Positions 1 through 5,910 of a stretch of 8,183 nt of DNA are shown here, piece after piece; positions within the stretch are counted from its first letter, which is position 1; every line of letters starts with the position of its first letter. Under the pieces are notes generated by a model. The model saw only the letters and a program-made list of their open reading frames with translations. It did no database searches and had not been told where the DNA came from. Source of the stretch: Bacillota bacterium (GTDB lineage Bacteria > Bacillota > Limnochordia > Darwinibacteriales > Darwinibacteriaceae); assembly GCA_012518325.1 (NCBI GenBank), contig JAAYSR010000148.1:1-8183 (forward strand), read 5' to 3'. Made by a program: the position numbers and the translations under genes.

Positions 1-1
1 A

Positions 2-112
2 AAAAGCAATTTGCGAGCCCTGGAGGAGCATACAGGCAGGAGCGTTACTGTAAAGGGTGATGATTCACTGGCACGCCAAGATTATCAAATACAAAGCGGC
101 AGTACTGATTGA
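2..112 (+). CDS. rng: Ribonuclease G/E, C-terminal end (partial, 5' cut by window)
   Basis: Only the last 36 codons lie in the window, ending in TGA at 110-112. The readable peptide contains ALEEHTGRSVTVKGDDSL and ends RQDYQIQSGSTD. The 'ALEExTGxxxxxKGDxSL' pattern followed by a short YxI tail matches, from memory, the extreme C terminus of RNase G/E family proteins of Firmicutes. RNase G/E is an endoribonuclease acting in rRNA and mRNA processing; its catalytic S1/RNase domain would be upstream of the window. Context supports the call, because rng commonly sits directly upstream of rplU in Clostridia. The call rests on a short tail and on gene order, so it is probable rather than certain. 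The stop codon overlaps the -35 box of the rplU promoter. Confidence 0.72.
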   Translation, partial: KSNLRALEEHTGRSVTVKGDDSLARQDYQIQSGSTD

Positions 113-137
113 CAGGTACGGGCCTTGGTGGTAGAAT
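109..137 (+). promoter_or_regulatory. Sigma-A promoter of the rplU-prp-rpmA operon
   Basis: A consensus -35 box TTGACA (109-114) is followed after exactly 17 bp by TAGAAT (132-137), one mismatch from TATAAT. Transcription would begin near G142-G144, just before the first paired base of the leader. The -35 box shares bases with the stop codon of the upstream rng gene, so no spare intergenic DNA separates the two units. The match to consensus fits the high expression expected of a ribosomal protein operon. Confidence 0.82.
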
Positions 138-143
138 AATTGG

Positions 144-258
144 GTAGATTGCTCGATTATCTTGAATCGGGCATTCGAAGCCGCTCAGACCAGGTTGCTA
201 AACATGCGGGGCAGCCCCATGTACCTGTATGGCGAGTCTAGAGAAGGAGGTGGACGTA
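144..258 (+). ncRNA. Structured 5' leader of rplU (L21-leader-like)
   Basis: About 115 nt separate the predicted transcription start from the rplU start codon, and they fold by eye into a three-way junction. The closing helix pairs 145-148 with 237-240 and 152-155 with 233-236. A first arm pairs 161-163/178-180 and 164-167/173-176 around a CGGGC loop, with one bulged G. A second, longer arm pairs 191-195 with 223-227, 202-205 with 219-222 and 208-211 with 215-218, capped by CAG. The Shine-Dalgarno sequence (244-250) begins four bases after the closing helix. Firmicutes rplU genes are known to carry a cis-regulatory L21 leader (an Rfam family), thought to let L21 repress its own operon. That this is the same family is inferred from position and general fold; I could not run a covariance search. 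Confidence 0.6.
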
Positions 259-570
259 TTGTACGCCGTAATCGAAACTGGTGGCAAGCAATATCGTGTG
301 TCCACAGGCGATGCCGTTTATGTCGAAAAGCTCAATGTCAATGAAGGCGATGAAGTTGTTTTCGATCGTGTTCTGCTCGTGAGCGAGGATGGTAAGACCA
401 AAGTTGGCACACCCTATGTTGACGGAGCGAAAGTGGTAGCGAAGGTTGCTAAGCACGGAAAACAGAGAAAGATCATTGTCTTTAAGTACAAAGCAAAGAA
501 AAACTACCGTCGCAAACGGGGTCATCGGCAGCCATACACCAAATTGGTGATCGAATCCATCACTGCCTAG
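259..570 (+). CDS. rplU: 50S ribosomal protein L21 (bL21)
   Basis: This is a 103-residue protein, the usual bL21 length, beginning (M)YAVIETGGKQYRV and containing the basic KYKAKKNYRRKRGHRQPYT stretch typical of the family. bL21 binds 23S rRNA in the large subunit. The start is taken as TTG at 259 because AAGGAGG (244-250) lies 8 nt upstream and because family members begin MYAxIETGGKQY. An in-frame ATG at 229 would add ten residues, would lie inside the leader hairpins and lacks a ribosome binding site. It is the first gene of the operon with prp and rpmA, and prp starts 4 bp after its stop. Confidence 0.97.
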   Translation: MYAVIETGGKQYRVSTGDAVYVEKLNVNEGDEVVFDRVLLVSEDGKTKVGTPYVDGAKVVAKVAKHGKQRKIIVFKYKAKKNYRRKRGHRQPYTKLVIESITA

Positions 571-574
571 TGCC

Positions 575-925
575 ATGATCAGGGTTGAGTTTTACCGCAT
601 CAGGCACGGACAGGGGTGGCAGGGCTTTCAGGTGAGCGGCCATTCAGGGTTTGCTGCCTACGGAGAAGACATTGTGTGTGCTGCTGTGTCAGCATTAGCT
701 CAAACCGCTGTCCTTGGTGTGACGGAAGTTGTTGGACTCGACTGTCAGGTGGAAATCGATGAAGATGACGGTCTGCTGCTGTGCCTGCTGCCTGAACAAT
801 TGTCCCCAAGGGACAACGGGAAGGCTCAGCTGATATTAGAAGTGCTTTACAAAGGCTTAATGGCCATAGAAGAAGAGTACGGTAAGCATGTTAGTGTGAA
901 GGAGGTGCCATACCGTGAGAATTAA
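575..925 (+). CDS. prp: Ribosomal-processing cysteine protease Prp
   Basis: This 116-residue protein of the Prp (YsxB) family sits in its canonical place between L21 and L27. The catalytic pair is visible: His23 in VSGHSGFAAYG and Cys35 in DIVCAAVSAL, matching the His/Cys dyad described for the Staphylococcus aureus enzyme. Prp removes the N-terminal extension of L27 so that L27 can work at the peptidyl-transferase centre. The target extension is present in the next gene. No good Shine-Dalgarno sequence precedes the ATG, which lies only 4 bp after the rplU stop, so translation is probably coupled to rplU. Its last 11 bp overlap rpmA. Confidence 0.95.
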   Translation: MIRVEFYRIRHGQGWQGFQVSGHSGFAAYGEDIVCAAVSALAQTAVLGVTEVVGLDCQVEIDEDDGLLLCLLPEQLSPRDNGKAQLILEVLYKGLMAIEEEYGKHVSVKEVPYREN

Positions 926-1202
926 TCTGCAATTGTTCGCCTCGAAAAAGGGAGGCGGAAGCACTAAGAACGGCAGAGACTCTGCTGCGAAGCGTCTTGG
1001 TGTAAAAAGTCATGATGGACAATTCGTGACTGCAGGCAGTATTATCATTAGACAGCGCGGAACTAAGATCAAACCAGGTTTAAATGTTGGTCTCGGCAAA
1101 GATGATACTCTGTTTGCTCTGACCGATGGCTATGTTTCCTTCGAACGCCTAGGAAAAAGAAGCAAGACGGTCAGTGTGATTACTGAGGCCGCACTCGCTT
1201 AG
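915..1202 (+). CDS. rpmA: 50S ribosomal protein L27 with cleavable N-terminal extension (bL27)
   Basis: This 95-residue bL27 has the family core KKGGGSTKNGRDSAAKRLGVK and the glycine-rich C-terminal half (RQRGTKIKPGLNVGLGKDDTLFAL, written here only as a landmark around residues 45-68). The first eight residues, MRINLQLF, precede ASKKG. This is the hydrophobic Firmicutes extension, and Prp is predicted to cut after Phe8. The start is GTG at 915, with AAGGAGG (899-905) 9 nt upstream lying inside prp. L27 reaches toward the peptidyl-transferase centre, and the trimmed N terminus is needed there. An intrinsic terminator follows directly. Confidence 0.97.
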   Translation: MRINLQLFASKKGGGSTKNGRDSAAKRLGVKSHDGQFVTAGSIIIRQRGTKIKPGLNVGLGKDDTLFALTDGYVSFERLGKRSKTVSVITEAALA

Positions 1203-1209
1203 TGACAAT

Positions 1210-1241
1210 CCCCTTTGTGCTCCGGTGCAAAGGGGTTTTTT
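1210..1241 (+). terminator. Intrinsic terminator between rpmA and obgE
   Basis: CCCCTTTG (1210-1217) pairs perfectly with CAAAGGGG (1228-1235), with a ten-base interior that can extend the helix by wobble pairs onto a TCCG loop. Six T residues (1236-1241) follow at once. It starts 7 bp after the rpmA stop. The obgE Shine-Dalgarno sequence starts two bases past the T run. I see no good promoter between it and obgE, so obgE and the genes after it probably rely on readthrough, or on a promoter inside rpmA that I could not identify. Confidence 0.85.
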
Positions 1242-1257
1242 CAAAGGAGGACAGTTC

Positions 1258-2541
1258 ATGTTTGTTGATCGTGCCCGCATTTACGTAAGATCGGGTGATG
1301 GCGGAGACGGAGTGGTTCGTTTTCGACGGGAAAAATATGTACCGGCGGGCGGTCCTGCTGGAGGAGACGGAGGCAGGGGCGGCAGCATCTACTTTGTTGT
1401 GGATGAAGGATTATCCACGCTGATGGACTTTCGTTACCGCCGGAAATTTGTCGCTCCCTCGGGCCAGCCGGGGCAGTCCAAGAATATGGCAGGCAGAGAC
1501 GGGGAGGACTTAGAAATCAGGGTTCCCCCCGGTACGCTGGTGAAGGATGCCGAAACAGGCGAGGTGCTGTTAGACTTGACAGTGCCCAACAGCCGCGTCC
1601 TAGTTCTGCCAGGAGGCAGGGGCGGCAGGGGGAACACGCACTTTACCACCCCAACACGGCAGGCGCCATCCTTCGCTGAACGGGGAGAACCCGGAAAGGA
1701 GCTGTGGCTCCAGCTCGAACTGAAGCTCCTGGCCGATGTTGGACTGGTGGGCTATCCCAATGTTGGCAAGTCCACCCTGCTTTCTGTAGTGTCTGCAGCC
1801 CGTCCCAAGGTGGCCAACTATCCCTTCACAACACTTCGGCCGAACCTGGGTGTAGTTTCTCTGGAGCCGGGACATGCATTTGTGATTGCCGACATTCCTG
1901 GCCTGATTGAAGGTGCCCACGCAGGTGTAGGTTTGGGCATGGACTTTCTGCGCCACATTGAAAGGACGCGGCTGATTCTGCACTTGGTGGATGCAGCCGG
2001 AGTAGACGGACGGGATCCCGTTAAGGATTATGCGAAAATCAACGAGGAACTGCGCCTTTACAGTGAGGATCTGGCCGACTGCCTGCAGATTTTGGTTGCC
2101 AACAAGGTCGATTTGCCCGAGGCCAAGGAGAACTTGACGCGCCTTGAGCAGCTGGCCAAGGAGGAGAATCGGGAGTTCTTTGCAATTTCGGCTGCAACCA
2201 GCCAAGGCACTTCCGCCTTGATGCGGCGCTGTGATCAGCTGGTGCGGGAGATGAAAAAGGCAGATCCCCCGCCGGAGCAGGTACAGCAGCTTGTTCTTCC
2301 CAAGGAGGAAAGAACGCCGGTTGATGAATTTGAAATTGTACGCGATAATGAGGACTACGTGGTGCAGGGAGCCGGACTGGACAGGCTCATGCGTCGCTTG
2401 GATTTGGAGAACGCGGATACTATCGCGTATTTGCAGAACCTGTTTGAAAAAATTGGCTTGTACAAGAGGTTGGCAGAAATGGAGGTTCCGGAAGGAGCTA
2501 CCGTTAGGGTTGGAGAATTAGAATTTGAGTATATGGAATGA
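1258..2541 (+). CDS. obgE: GTPase Obg (CgtA)
   Basis: This 427-residue protein is typical in length for Firmicutes Obg. Domains in order: a glycine-rich Obg fold (about 1-158, FVDRARIYVRSGDGGDG at the start), a GTPase domain, and a C-terminal OCT domain (about 350-427). GTPase motifs: G1 GYPNVGKS (165-172), G2 YPFTT (188-192), G3 DIPGL (212-216), G4 NKVD (282-285), G5 SAAT (311-314). Obg binds the 50S precursor in late assembly and is linked to ppGpp response and, in Bacillus, to sporulation onset. The start is ATG 1258 with AAAGGAGG (1243-1250) 7 nt upstream; an in-frame ATG at 1225 lies inside the terminator hairpin and is rejected. Its stop overlaps an upstream ATG of the next gene. Confidence 0.97.
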   Translation: MFVDRARIYVRSGDGGDGVVRFRREKYVPAGGPAGGDGGRGGSIYFVVDEGLSTLMDFRYRRKFVAPSGQPGQSKNMAGRDGEDLEIRVPPGTLVKDAETGEVLLDLTVPNSRVLVLPGGRGGRGNTHFTTPTRQAPSFAERGEPGKELWLQLELKLLADVGLVGYPNVGKSTLLSVVSAARPKVANYPFTTLRPNLGVVSLEPGHAFVIADIPGLIEGAHAGVGLGMDFLRHIERTRLILHLVDAAGVDGRDPVKDYAKINEELRLYSEDLADCLQILVANKVDLPEAKENLTRLEQLAKEENREFFAISAATSQGTSALMRRCDQLVREMKKADPPPEQVQQLVLPKEERTPVDEFEIVRDNEDYVVQGAGLDRLMRRLDLENADTIAYLQNLFEKIGLYKRLAEMEVPEGATVRVGELEFEYME

Positions 2542-2549
2542 GGGTGGCT

Positions 2550-2840
2550 ATGCTAACAAGTAAGCAGCGAGCGTATTTGCGCGCTCTTGGCAATGAGCTT
2601 GATCCAGTCTTTCAGATTGGAAAAGGCGGTTTATCAGAGGAGATCCTTGATCAGCTTGATGCTGTTTTAGAGGCCAGGGAACTGATTAAAGTGAGGGTAT
2701 TGAAAAGCTGCCTGGATGATGCAGGGGATTTGGCTGATGAAATAGCCGAAACCCTGGATTGTGATGTGGTCCAGAAGATTGGCAGGAGTTTTCTGTTGTA
2801 CCGCAAATCTTTAGAAGAACCAAGAATACAACTTCCCTGA
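2550..2840 (+). CDS. yhbY: CRM-domain RNA-binding protein, YhbY/YqeI family
   Basis: This 96-residue single-domain CRM protein begins MLTSKQRAYLRALGNELDP, the standard N terminus of the family, and carries the GxxG RNA-binding loop as GKGG (24-27). YhbY-type proteins associate with pre-50S particles in E. coli, and YqeI is the Bacillus equivalent. The start at 2550 is chosen over the in-frame ATG at 2538 because it gives the family length and N terminus and follows a purine-rich GAGGGTGG. The 2538 start would overlap the obgE stop as ATGA and add only MRVA, so it cannot be ruled out. It lies between obgE and nadD in what appears to be one transcript. Confidence 0.9.
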   Translation: MLTSKQRAYLRALGNELDPVFQIGKGGLSEEILDQLDAVLEARELIKVRVLKSCLDDAGDLADEIAETLDCDVVQKIGRSFLLYRKSLEEPRIQLP

Positions 2841-2853
2841 AGGAGCAGCGGAC

Positions 2854-3471
2854 ATGAAAGAGAAGGCCCCTAGAATAGGGATCATGGGGGGTACCTTTGA
2901 CCCTGTGCATTACGGACATCTGGTTACAGCCGAGGGAGCGCGCTGTGTGTACAAGCTTGATCAGGTTTTCTTTTTGCCGACAGGAAGGCCTCCCCACAAG
3001 TCTATGAAGGAGGTCAGTGATGCCGAACATCGCTATATGATGACGGTACTGGCCACCTTAACAAATCCCCACTTCGAGGTCTCTCGCCTGGACATTGATC
3101 GTGAAGGAGTAAGCTATACCATTGACACGCTCAGAATTCTCCGGGATTTTTACGGGCCGGAGGCTGAACTTTTCTTTATTACCGGAGCCGATGCAATTTT
3201 TGAAATCACAGACTGGAAAGACTCGGATGAGTATTTGACAATTGCCCACTTTATCGCGGCAGCCCGTCCCGGCTTTGCTTTGGAAGAACTGCCCAAAGCC
3301 ACCCAGGATTGGGTGGACAAGCATGCGGATCGCTTCCATGTGCTGAATGTTCCAGCCATGGCCATTTCTTCTACGGAGATTCGCCAAAGGGTCAAGAATG
3401 GAATGTCTATCCGCTACTTGGTTCCCGAACCAGTAGAACATTATATTAGGCGTAATAAGCTTTATCTATAA
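2854..3471 (+). CDS. nadD: Nicotinate-nucleotide adenylyltransferase
   Basis: This 205-residue NadD transfers AMP from ATP to nicotinate mononucleotide, giving deamido-NAD, the step before NAD synthetase. The nucleotidyltransferase signature GGTFDPVHYGH lies at residues 12-22 and includes the HxGH motif. The second signature ISSTEIR lies at 171-177 near the C terminus, and PTGRPPHK in the first third matches the family substrate loop. AAGGAG (2840-2845) lies 8 nt before the ATG and overlaps the yhbY stop. In B. subtilis and many Clostridia nadD sits in this same cluster and is followed by yqeK. Here no yqeK follows. Confidence 0.96.
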   Translation: MKEKAPRIGIMGGTFDPVHYGHLVTAEGARCVYKLDQVFFLPTGRPPHKSMKEVSDAEHRYMMTVLATLTNPHFEVSRLDIDREGVSYTIDTLRILRDFYGPEAELFFITGADAIFEITDWKDSDEYLTIAHFIAAARPGFALEELPKATQDWVDKHADRFHVLNVPAMAISSTEIRQRVKNGMSIRYLVPEPVEHYIRRNKLYL

Positions 3472-3480
3472 ACTGTACCC

Positions 3481-3497
3481 GGGTTTGTGACAAACCC
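3481..3497 (+). other. Stem-loop in the nadD-LCP intergenic gap
   Basis: GGGTTTG (3481-3487) pairs perfectly with CAAACCC (3491-3497) around a TGA triloop, starting 9 bp after the nadD stop. There is no T run after it, so it is not a good intrinsic terminator. In an RNA it could protect a processed 3' end of the nadD transcript. As DNA it could be a protein site. Function is unknown. Confidence 0.45.
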
Positions 3498-3532
3498 TGC
3501 GAAATATTCTAGACAGAGAGGGGGGAGCGGTT

Positions 3533-4786
3533 TTGTTAAGCGAAGAAGAAGTAGTCAGACGAAAGGCTGAGCTTGAAGAGCGCCGCAGGCTGAAAAAGAA
3601 GTACCGTCGGCGCCAGATCCTTTCTTACTCTTTATCGATTTTTCTAGGCATTATTTTGATGACTATTACCGCGCACTATACCTATCAGAGGGGTGCGCAA
3701 GGAACTGCGGCCGTGACAGCTGATGATCAAAGGCTGCTGGTACTGTTCCTCGGGACTGACGAGAAACTTGAAGCAAGTACCAGGGCTGATTCCATTATGC
3801 TCTTTTCTCTGGATACCGCAACGGGTGAGGCAGGTGTACTGTCCATACCCAGGGATACCAGGGTCTGGATACCGTCTAGACAGCGGTGGGAACGGATCAA
3901 TGCCGCCTATGCACATGGAGGGCCCGCCATGGCAATGGAAGCAGTTTCCTATCTCCTGGGCGTTCAGGTTAACTACTATGTGCACACCGATTTTGCAGGA
4001 TTTGAGCAGTTGGTTGATGTTTTGGGCGGGATTGAAATCAATGTGAAAAAGAGGATGCACTACGTTGACAAAGCCCAGGGCTTAGAGATCGACATCCAGC
4101 CCGGACTTCAGGTGCTTAACGGGGAAAAGGCCCTTCATTATGTACGCTATCGCGATCGTCTGGGTGATGTCTCTTTGGTTGATCCCTTCAACGATGAGTA
4201 TGATGGAAGGGTGGAGCGCCAGCGGCAGTTCTTTGAAGCAGTGGTCGCCCAGGCGTTGAGTCCTTCATCCCTGGTCAAGCTGCCCCAGCTGGTGACCCAG
4301 GTCTTTAAAGTTGTGAATACTAACCTGCCGTGGGAAAAAGTATTCAGCCTTGCCCTCGCAGGGTCAAAATTCTCGGCTGACAAGATGCAGACTGCTGTGC
4401 TGCCAGGCAACAGCCAGGTGCTGAACGACGCCTGGTACTGGATTGTCAATGAGCAGAAAGCGAAATCCGTCATCGATACCATAATTCTAGGCAAACCGGA
4501 ACCCTTGAGGCTGGTAGTTCTGAATGGCGCCGGACGCAGCGGTCTGGCCAGGGAGGTAGCGGAACTTCTGAGCTATTACGGGTACAATGTGGTGTCCCAC
4601 GGCAATGCTGAACATTTCAACTTTGCTACTACCCAGGTTGTAGTGTCCCCGCGGGATGCGGAGCGGGTTAAACCCCTCGCCGACTATTTAGGTGCCTCCA
4701 TTCAGGAGTCCGATGTAGATCAGGCGGAGGTTACGGTGATTATAGGCAAAGACTATAAATTAAATGACAGGAGCGTGGGAATTTGA
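3533..4786 (+). CDS. LCP (LytR-CpsA-Psr) family cell-wall glycopolymer ligase with LytR_C domain
   Basis: This 417-residue membrane-anchored protein begins with a strongly charged cytoplasmic N terminus (residues 1-28, many Glu/Arg/Lys), followed by one transmembrane segment (about 29-47). The LCP catalytic domain (about 66-245) then lies outside the cell, with LFLGTDE, the RADSIML segment (Asp86) and the Arg107/Asp108 pair in SIPRDTRVWIP. Further on come the conserved HYVRYR and RQRQF arginines. A LytR_C domain (about 325-415) starts RLVVLNGAG. LCP enzymes transfer lipid-linked wall polymers to peptidoglycan; the exact polymer cannot be read from sequence. The start is TTG at 3533 with a GGGGGAG-type site 6 nt upstream; no later ATG precedes the membrane segment. 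In Clostridia an LCP gene often lies between nadD/yqeK and rsfS. Confidence 0.92.
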   Translation: MLSEEEVVRRKAELEERRRLKKKYRRRQILSYSLSIFLGIILMTITAHYTYQRGAQGTAAVTADDQRLLVLFLGTDEKLEASTRADSIMLFSLDTATGEAGVLSIPRDTRVWIPSRQRWERINAAYAHGGPAMAMEAVSYLLGVQVNYYVHTDFAGFEQLVDVLGGIEINVKKRMHYVDKAQGLEIDIQPGLQVLNGEKALHYVRYRDRLGDVSLVDPFNDEYDGRVERQRQFFEAVVAQALSPSSLVKLPQLVTQVFKVVNTNLPWEKVFSLALAGSKFSADKMQTAVLPGNSQVLNDAWYWIVNEQKAKSVIDTIILGKPEPLRLVVLNGAGRSGLAREVAELLSYYGYNVVSHGNAEHFNFATTQVVVSPRDAERVKPLADYLGASIQESDVDQAEVTVIIGKDYKLNDRSVGI

Positions 4787-5139
4787 CCAAGAACAGCGCC
4801 GAAAACATTGCCAAGCTGGCTGCGCGGGCTGCAGATGAAAAAAAGGCTGATGAAGTACGGGTGCTTAAAATGCCTGAAGTGATGACGGAAACAGAGTATT
4901 TCGTTATCAGCAGTGCCGCCGCACATGTGCAGGTTCGGGCCATCGTAGATTCCATTACAGCGGCCTTGGAGGAAGCAGGCGCGGAGCTGATACGCTACGA
5001 AGGACGCGGTGAAGACAACAGCTGGGTGCTGCTGGACTACGGCAGTGTGGTTGTTCACGTCTTCCTGGAAGAAGACCGCCGTTACTATAACCTAGAGAAG
5101 CTCTGGGCCGATGCGGAGCAAGTGTCTTGGCATGACTGA
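4783..5139 (+). CDS. rsfS: Ribosomal silencing factor RsfS
   Basis: This 118-residue RsfS (YqeL, DUF143) binds L14 on free 50S subunits and blocks joining with 30S when nutrients are scarce. The family core is clear: ADEVRVLKMPEVMTETEYFVIS in the first half and SWVLLDYGSVVVHVF near residues 79-93, then YYNLEKLWADA. The segment after FVIS reads SAAAHVQVRAI, where many homologues have a Gly-Asn-Ser type turn, a mild departure. The start is TTG at 4783, sharing four bases with the LCP stop (TTGA), with AGGAG (4769-4773) 9 nt upstream. Overlap at both ends implies translational coupling with its neighbours. Confidence 0.95.
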   Translation: MTKNSAENIAKLAARAADEKKADEVRVLKMPEVMTETEYFVISSAAAHVQVRAIVDSITAALEEAGAELIRYEGRGEDNSWVLLDYGSVVVHVFLEEDRRYYNLEKLWADAEQVSWHD

Positions 5140-5881
5140 TCCTTACTCAACCTTGGCGAGGTTCTATGATCAACTAATCGAGGCCGATTATCACGAGTGG
5201 GTGGAGTACCTTTTGGCGCTGGCTTCGCGCTTTCGCCATGCCCCTGATCGGGTCCTTGATCTGGGCTGCGGTACGGGAAGCCTCAGCATAGCCCTGGCTA
5301 AACGGGGCTGCAGCCTGACTGGGGTGGATTTTTCGGAAGAGATGCTTGCCGCTGCCAGGCATAAGGCTCAGGCCTTGGGTTGCGATATTTCCTTCCTGGC
5401 GGGAGATATGCGCAGTTTGGATCTGCCAGGCCAGCAGTTTGATACCGTGATCAGCGGCTGTGATGTGTTAAATTACTTGACCTCGGAAGACGACCTTCTG
5501 GCAGCCTTTCGCACTGTTCATAAGCTGTTGGCCCCTGGGGGGCTTTGGCTCTTTGACCTAAACTCTGACTATAAGTTGCGGGAGATCTACGGCAACGAGT
5601 CCTATGCCGACCTGCAGGATGATTTCGGTTATTTTTGGGACAATGCTTACGATGAAGCTGAGGATATCTGCACTATGGACCTGACATTTTTCGTCCAAGT
5701 GGGGGAGAATCTCTACGAGCGCAGGACAGAGCGTCATCGCCAGAAGCTTTGGACACCGCAGGAGATTGGAGAGTACTGCCTGGCAACAGGTTTTTCCCTG
5801 CTGGCGTGCTATGATTTCCTAAGCTTCGGGCCTATTGTGGAAGACAGCGAGAAATGGCAGTTCGTCATCAAGAAGATATAG
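5132..5881 (+). CDS. yqeM: Class I SAM-dependent methyltransferase, YqeM-like
   Basis: This 249-residue Rossmann-fold methyltransferase has motif I VLDLGCGTG at 41-49, the acidic residue that binds the SAM ribose at Asp66 in GVDFSEEML, and GDMR at 91-94 in motif III position. The N terminus YSTLARFYDQL resembles YqeM and related proteins. In B. subtilis yqeM lies directly after yqeL (rsfS), as here, and has nearly the same length. Its substrate is not established. The ATG at 5132 overlaps the last 8 bp of rsfS; only a distant GGAG precedes it, so translation probably depends on coupling. An upstream in-frame ATG at 5111 has no ribosome site. It is the last gene of the plus-strand block. Confidence 0.88.
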   Translation: MTDPYSTLARFYDQLIEADYHEWVEYLLALASRFRHAPDRVLDLGCGTGSLSIALAKRGCSLTGVDFSEEMLAAARHKAQALGCDISFLAGDMRSLDLPGQQFDTVISGCDVLNYLTSEDDLLAAFRTVHKLLAPGGLWLFDLNSDYKLREIYGNESYADLQDDFGYFWDNAYDEAEDICTMDLTFFVQVGENLYERRTERHRQKLWTPQEIGEYCLATGFSLLACYDFLSFGPIVEDSEKWQFVIKKI

Positions 5882-5883
5882 CT

Positions 5884-5905
5884 GAAGCACCCCGTGGGGT
5901 GCTTC
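5884..5905. terminator. Shared hairpin terminator between converging genes
   Basis: A perfect inverted repeat pairs GAAGCACCCC (5884-5893) with GGGGTGCTTC (5896-5905), leaving about nine stable base pairs with a CGTG loop. It lies 2 bp after the yqeM stop and 5 bp beyond the SASP stop on the other strand, so it can serve both. Neither side has a long T run (plus strand GATTCTTA), so efficiency is uncertain, but position and stem stability make a bidirectional terminator the best reading. Confidence 0.72.
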
Positions 5906-5910
5906 GATTC

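Noticed and set aside
229..258. ATG at 229 as the rplU start, giving a 113-residue protein
   Set aside because: It has no ribosome site, lies inside the leader helices and adds ten residues not seen in the family. TTG 259 has an ideal Shine-Dalgarno sequence and gives the usual 103 residues.
1225..1257. ATG at 1225 as the obgE start
   Set aside because: It falls inside the terminator hairpin and lacks a ribosome site, and the family N terminus begins at the ATG at 1258.
1600..2205. 201-codon minus-strand reading frame opposite obgE
   Set aside because: It is antisense to a clearly conserved GTPase, has no recognisable motif and has no supporting ribosome site.
3485..3510. Possible promoter TTGTGA / TATTCT before the LCP gene
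   Set aside because: The spacing is only 14 bp and the -35 overlaps the stem-loop, which is too poor to call.
3644..4060. Minus- and plus-strand alternate frames within the LCP gene (3644-4060 and 3723-4046)
   Set aside because: They are alternate frames within an LCP domain whose motifs are intact. Neither encodes a recognisable protein.
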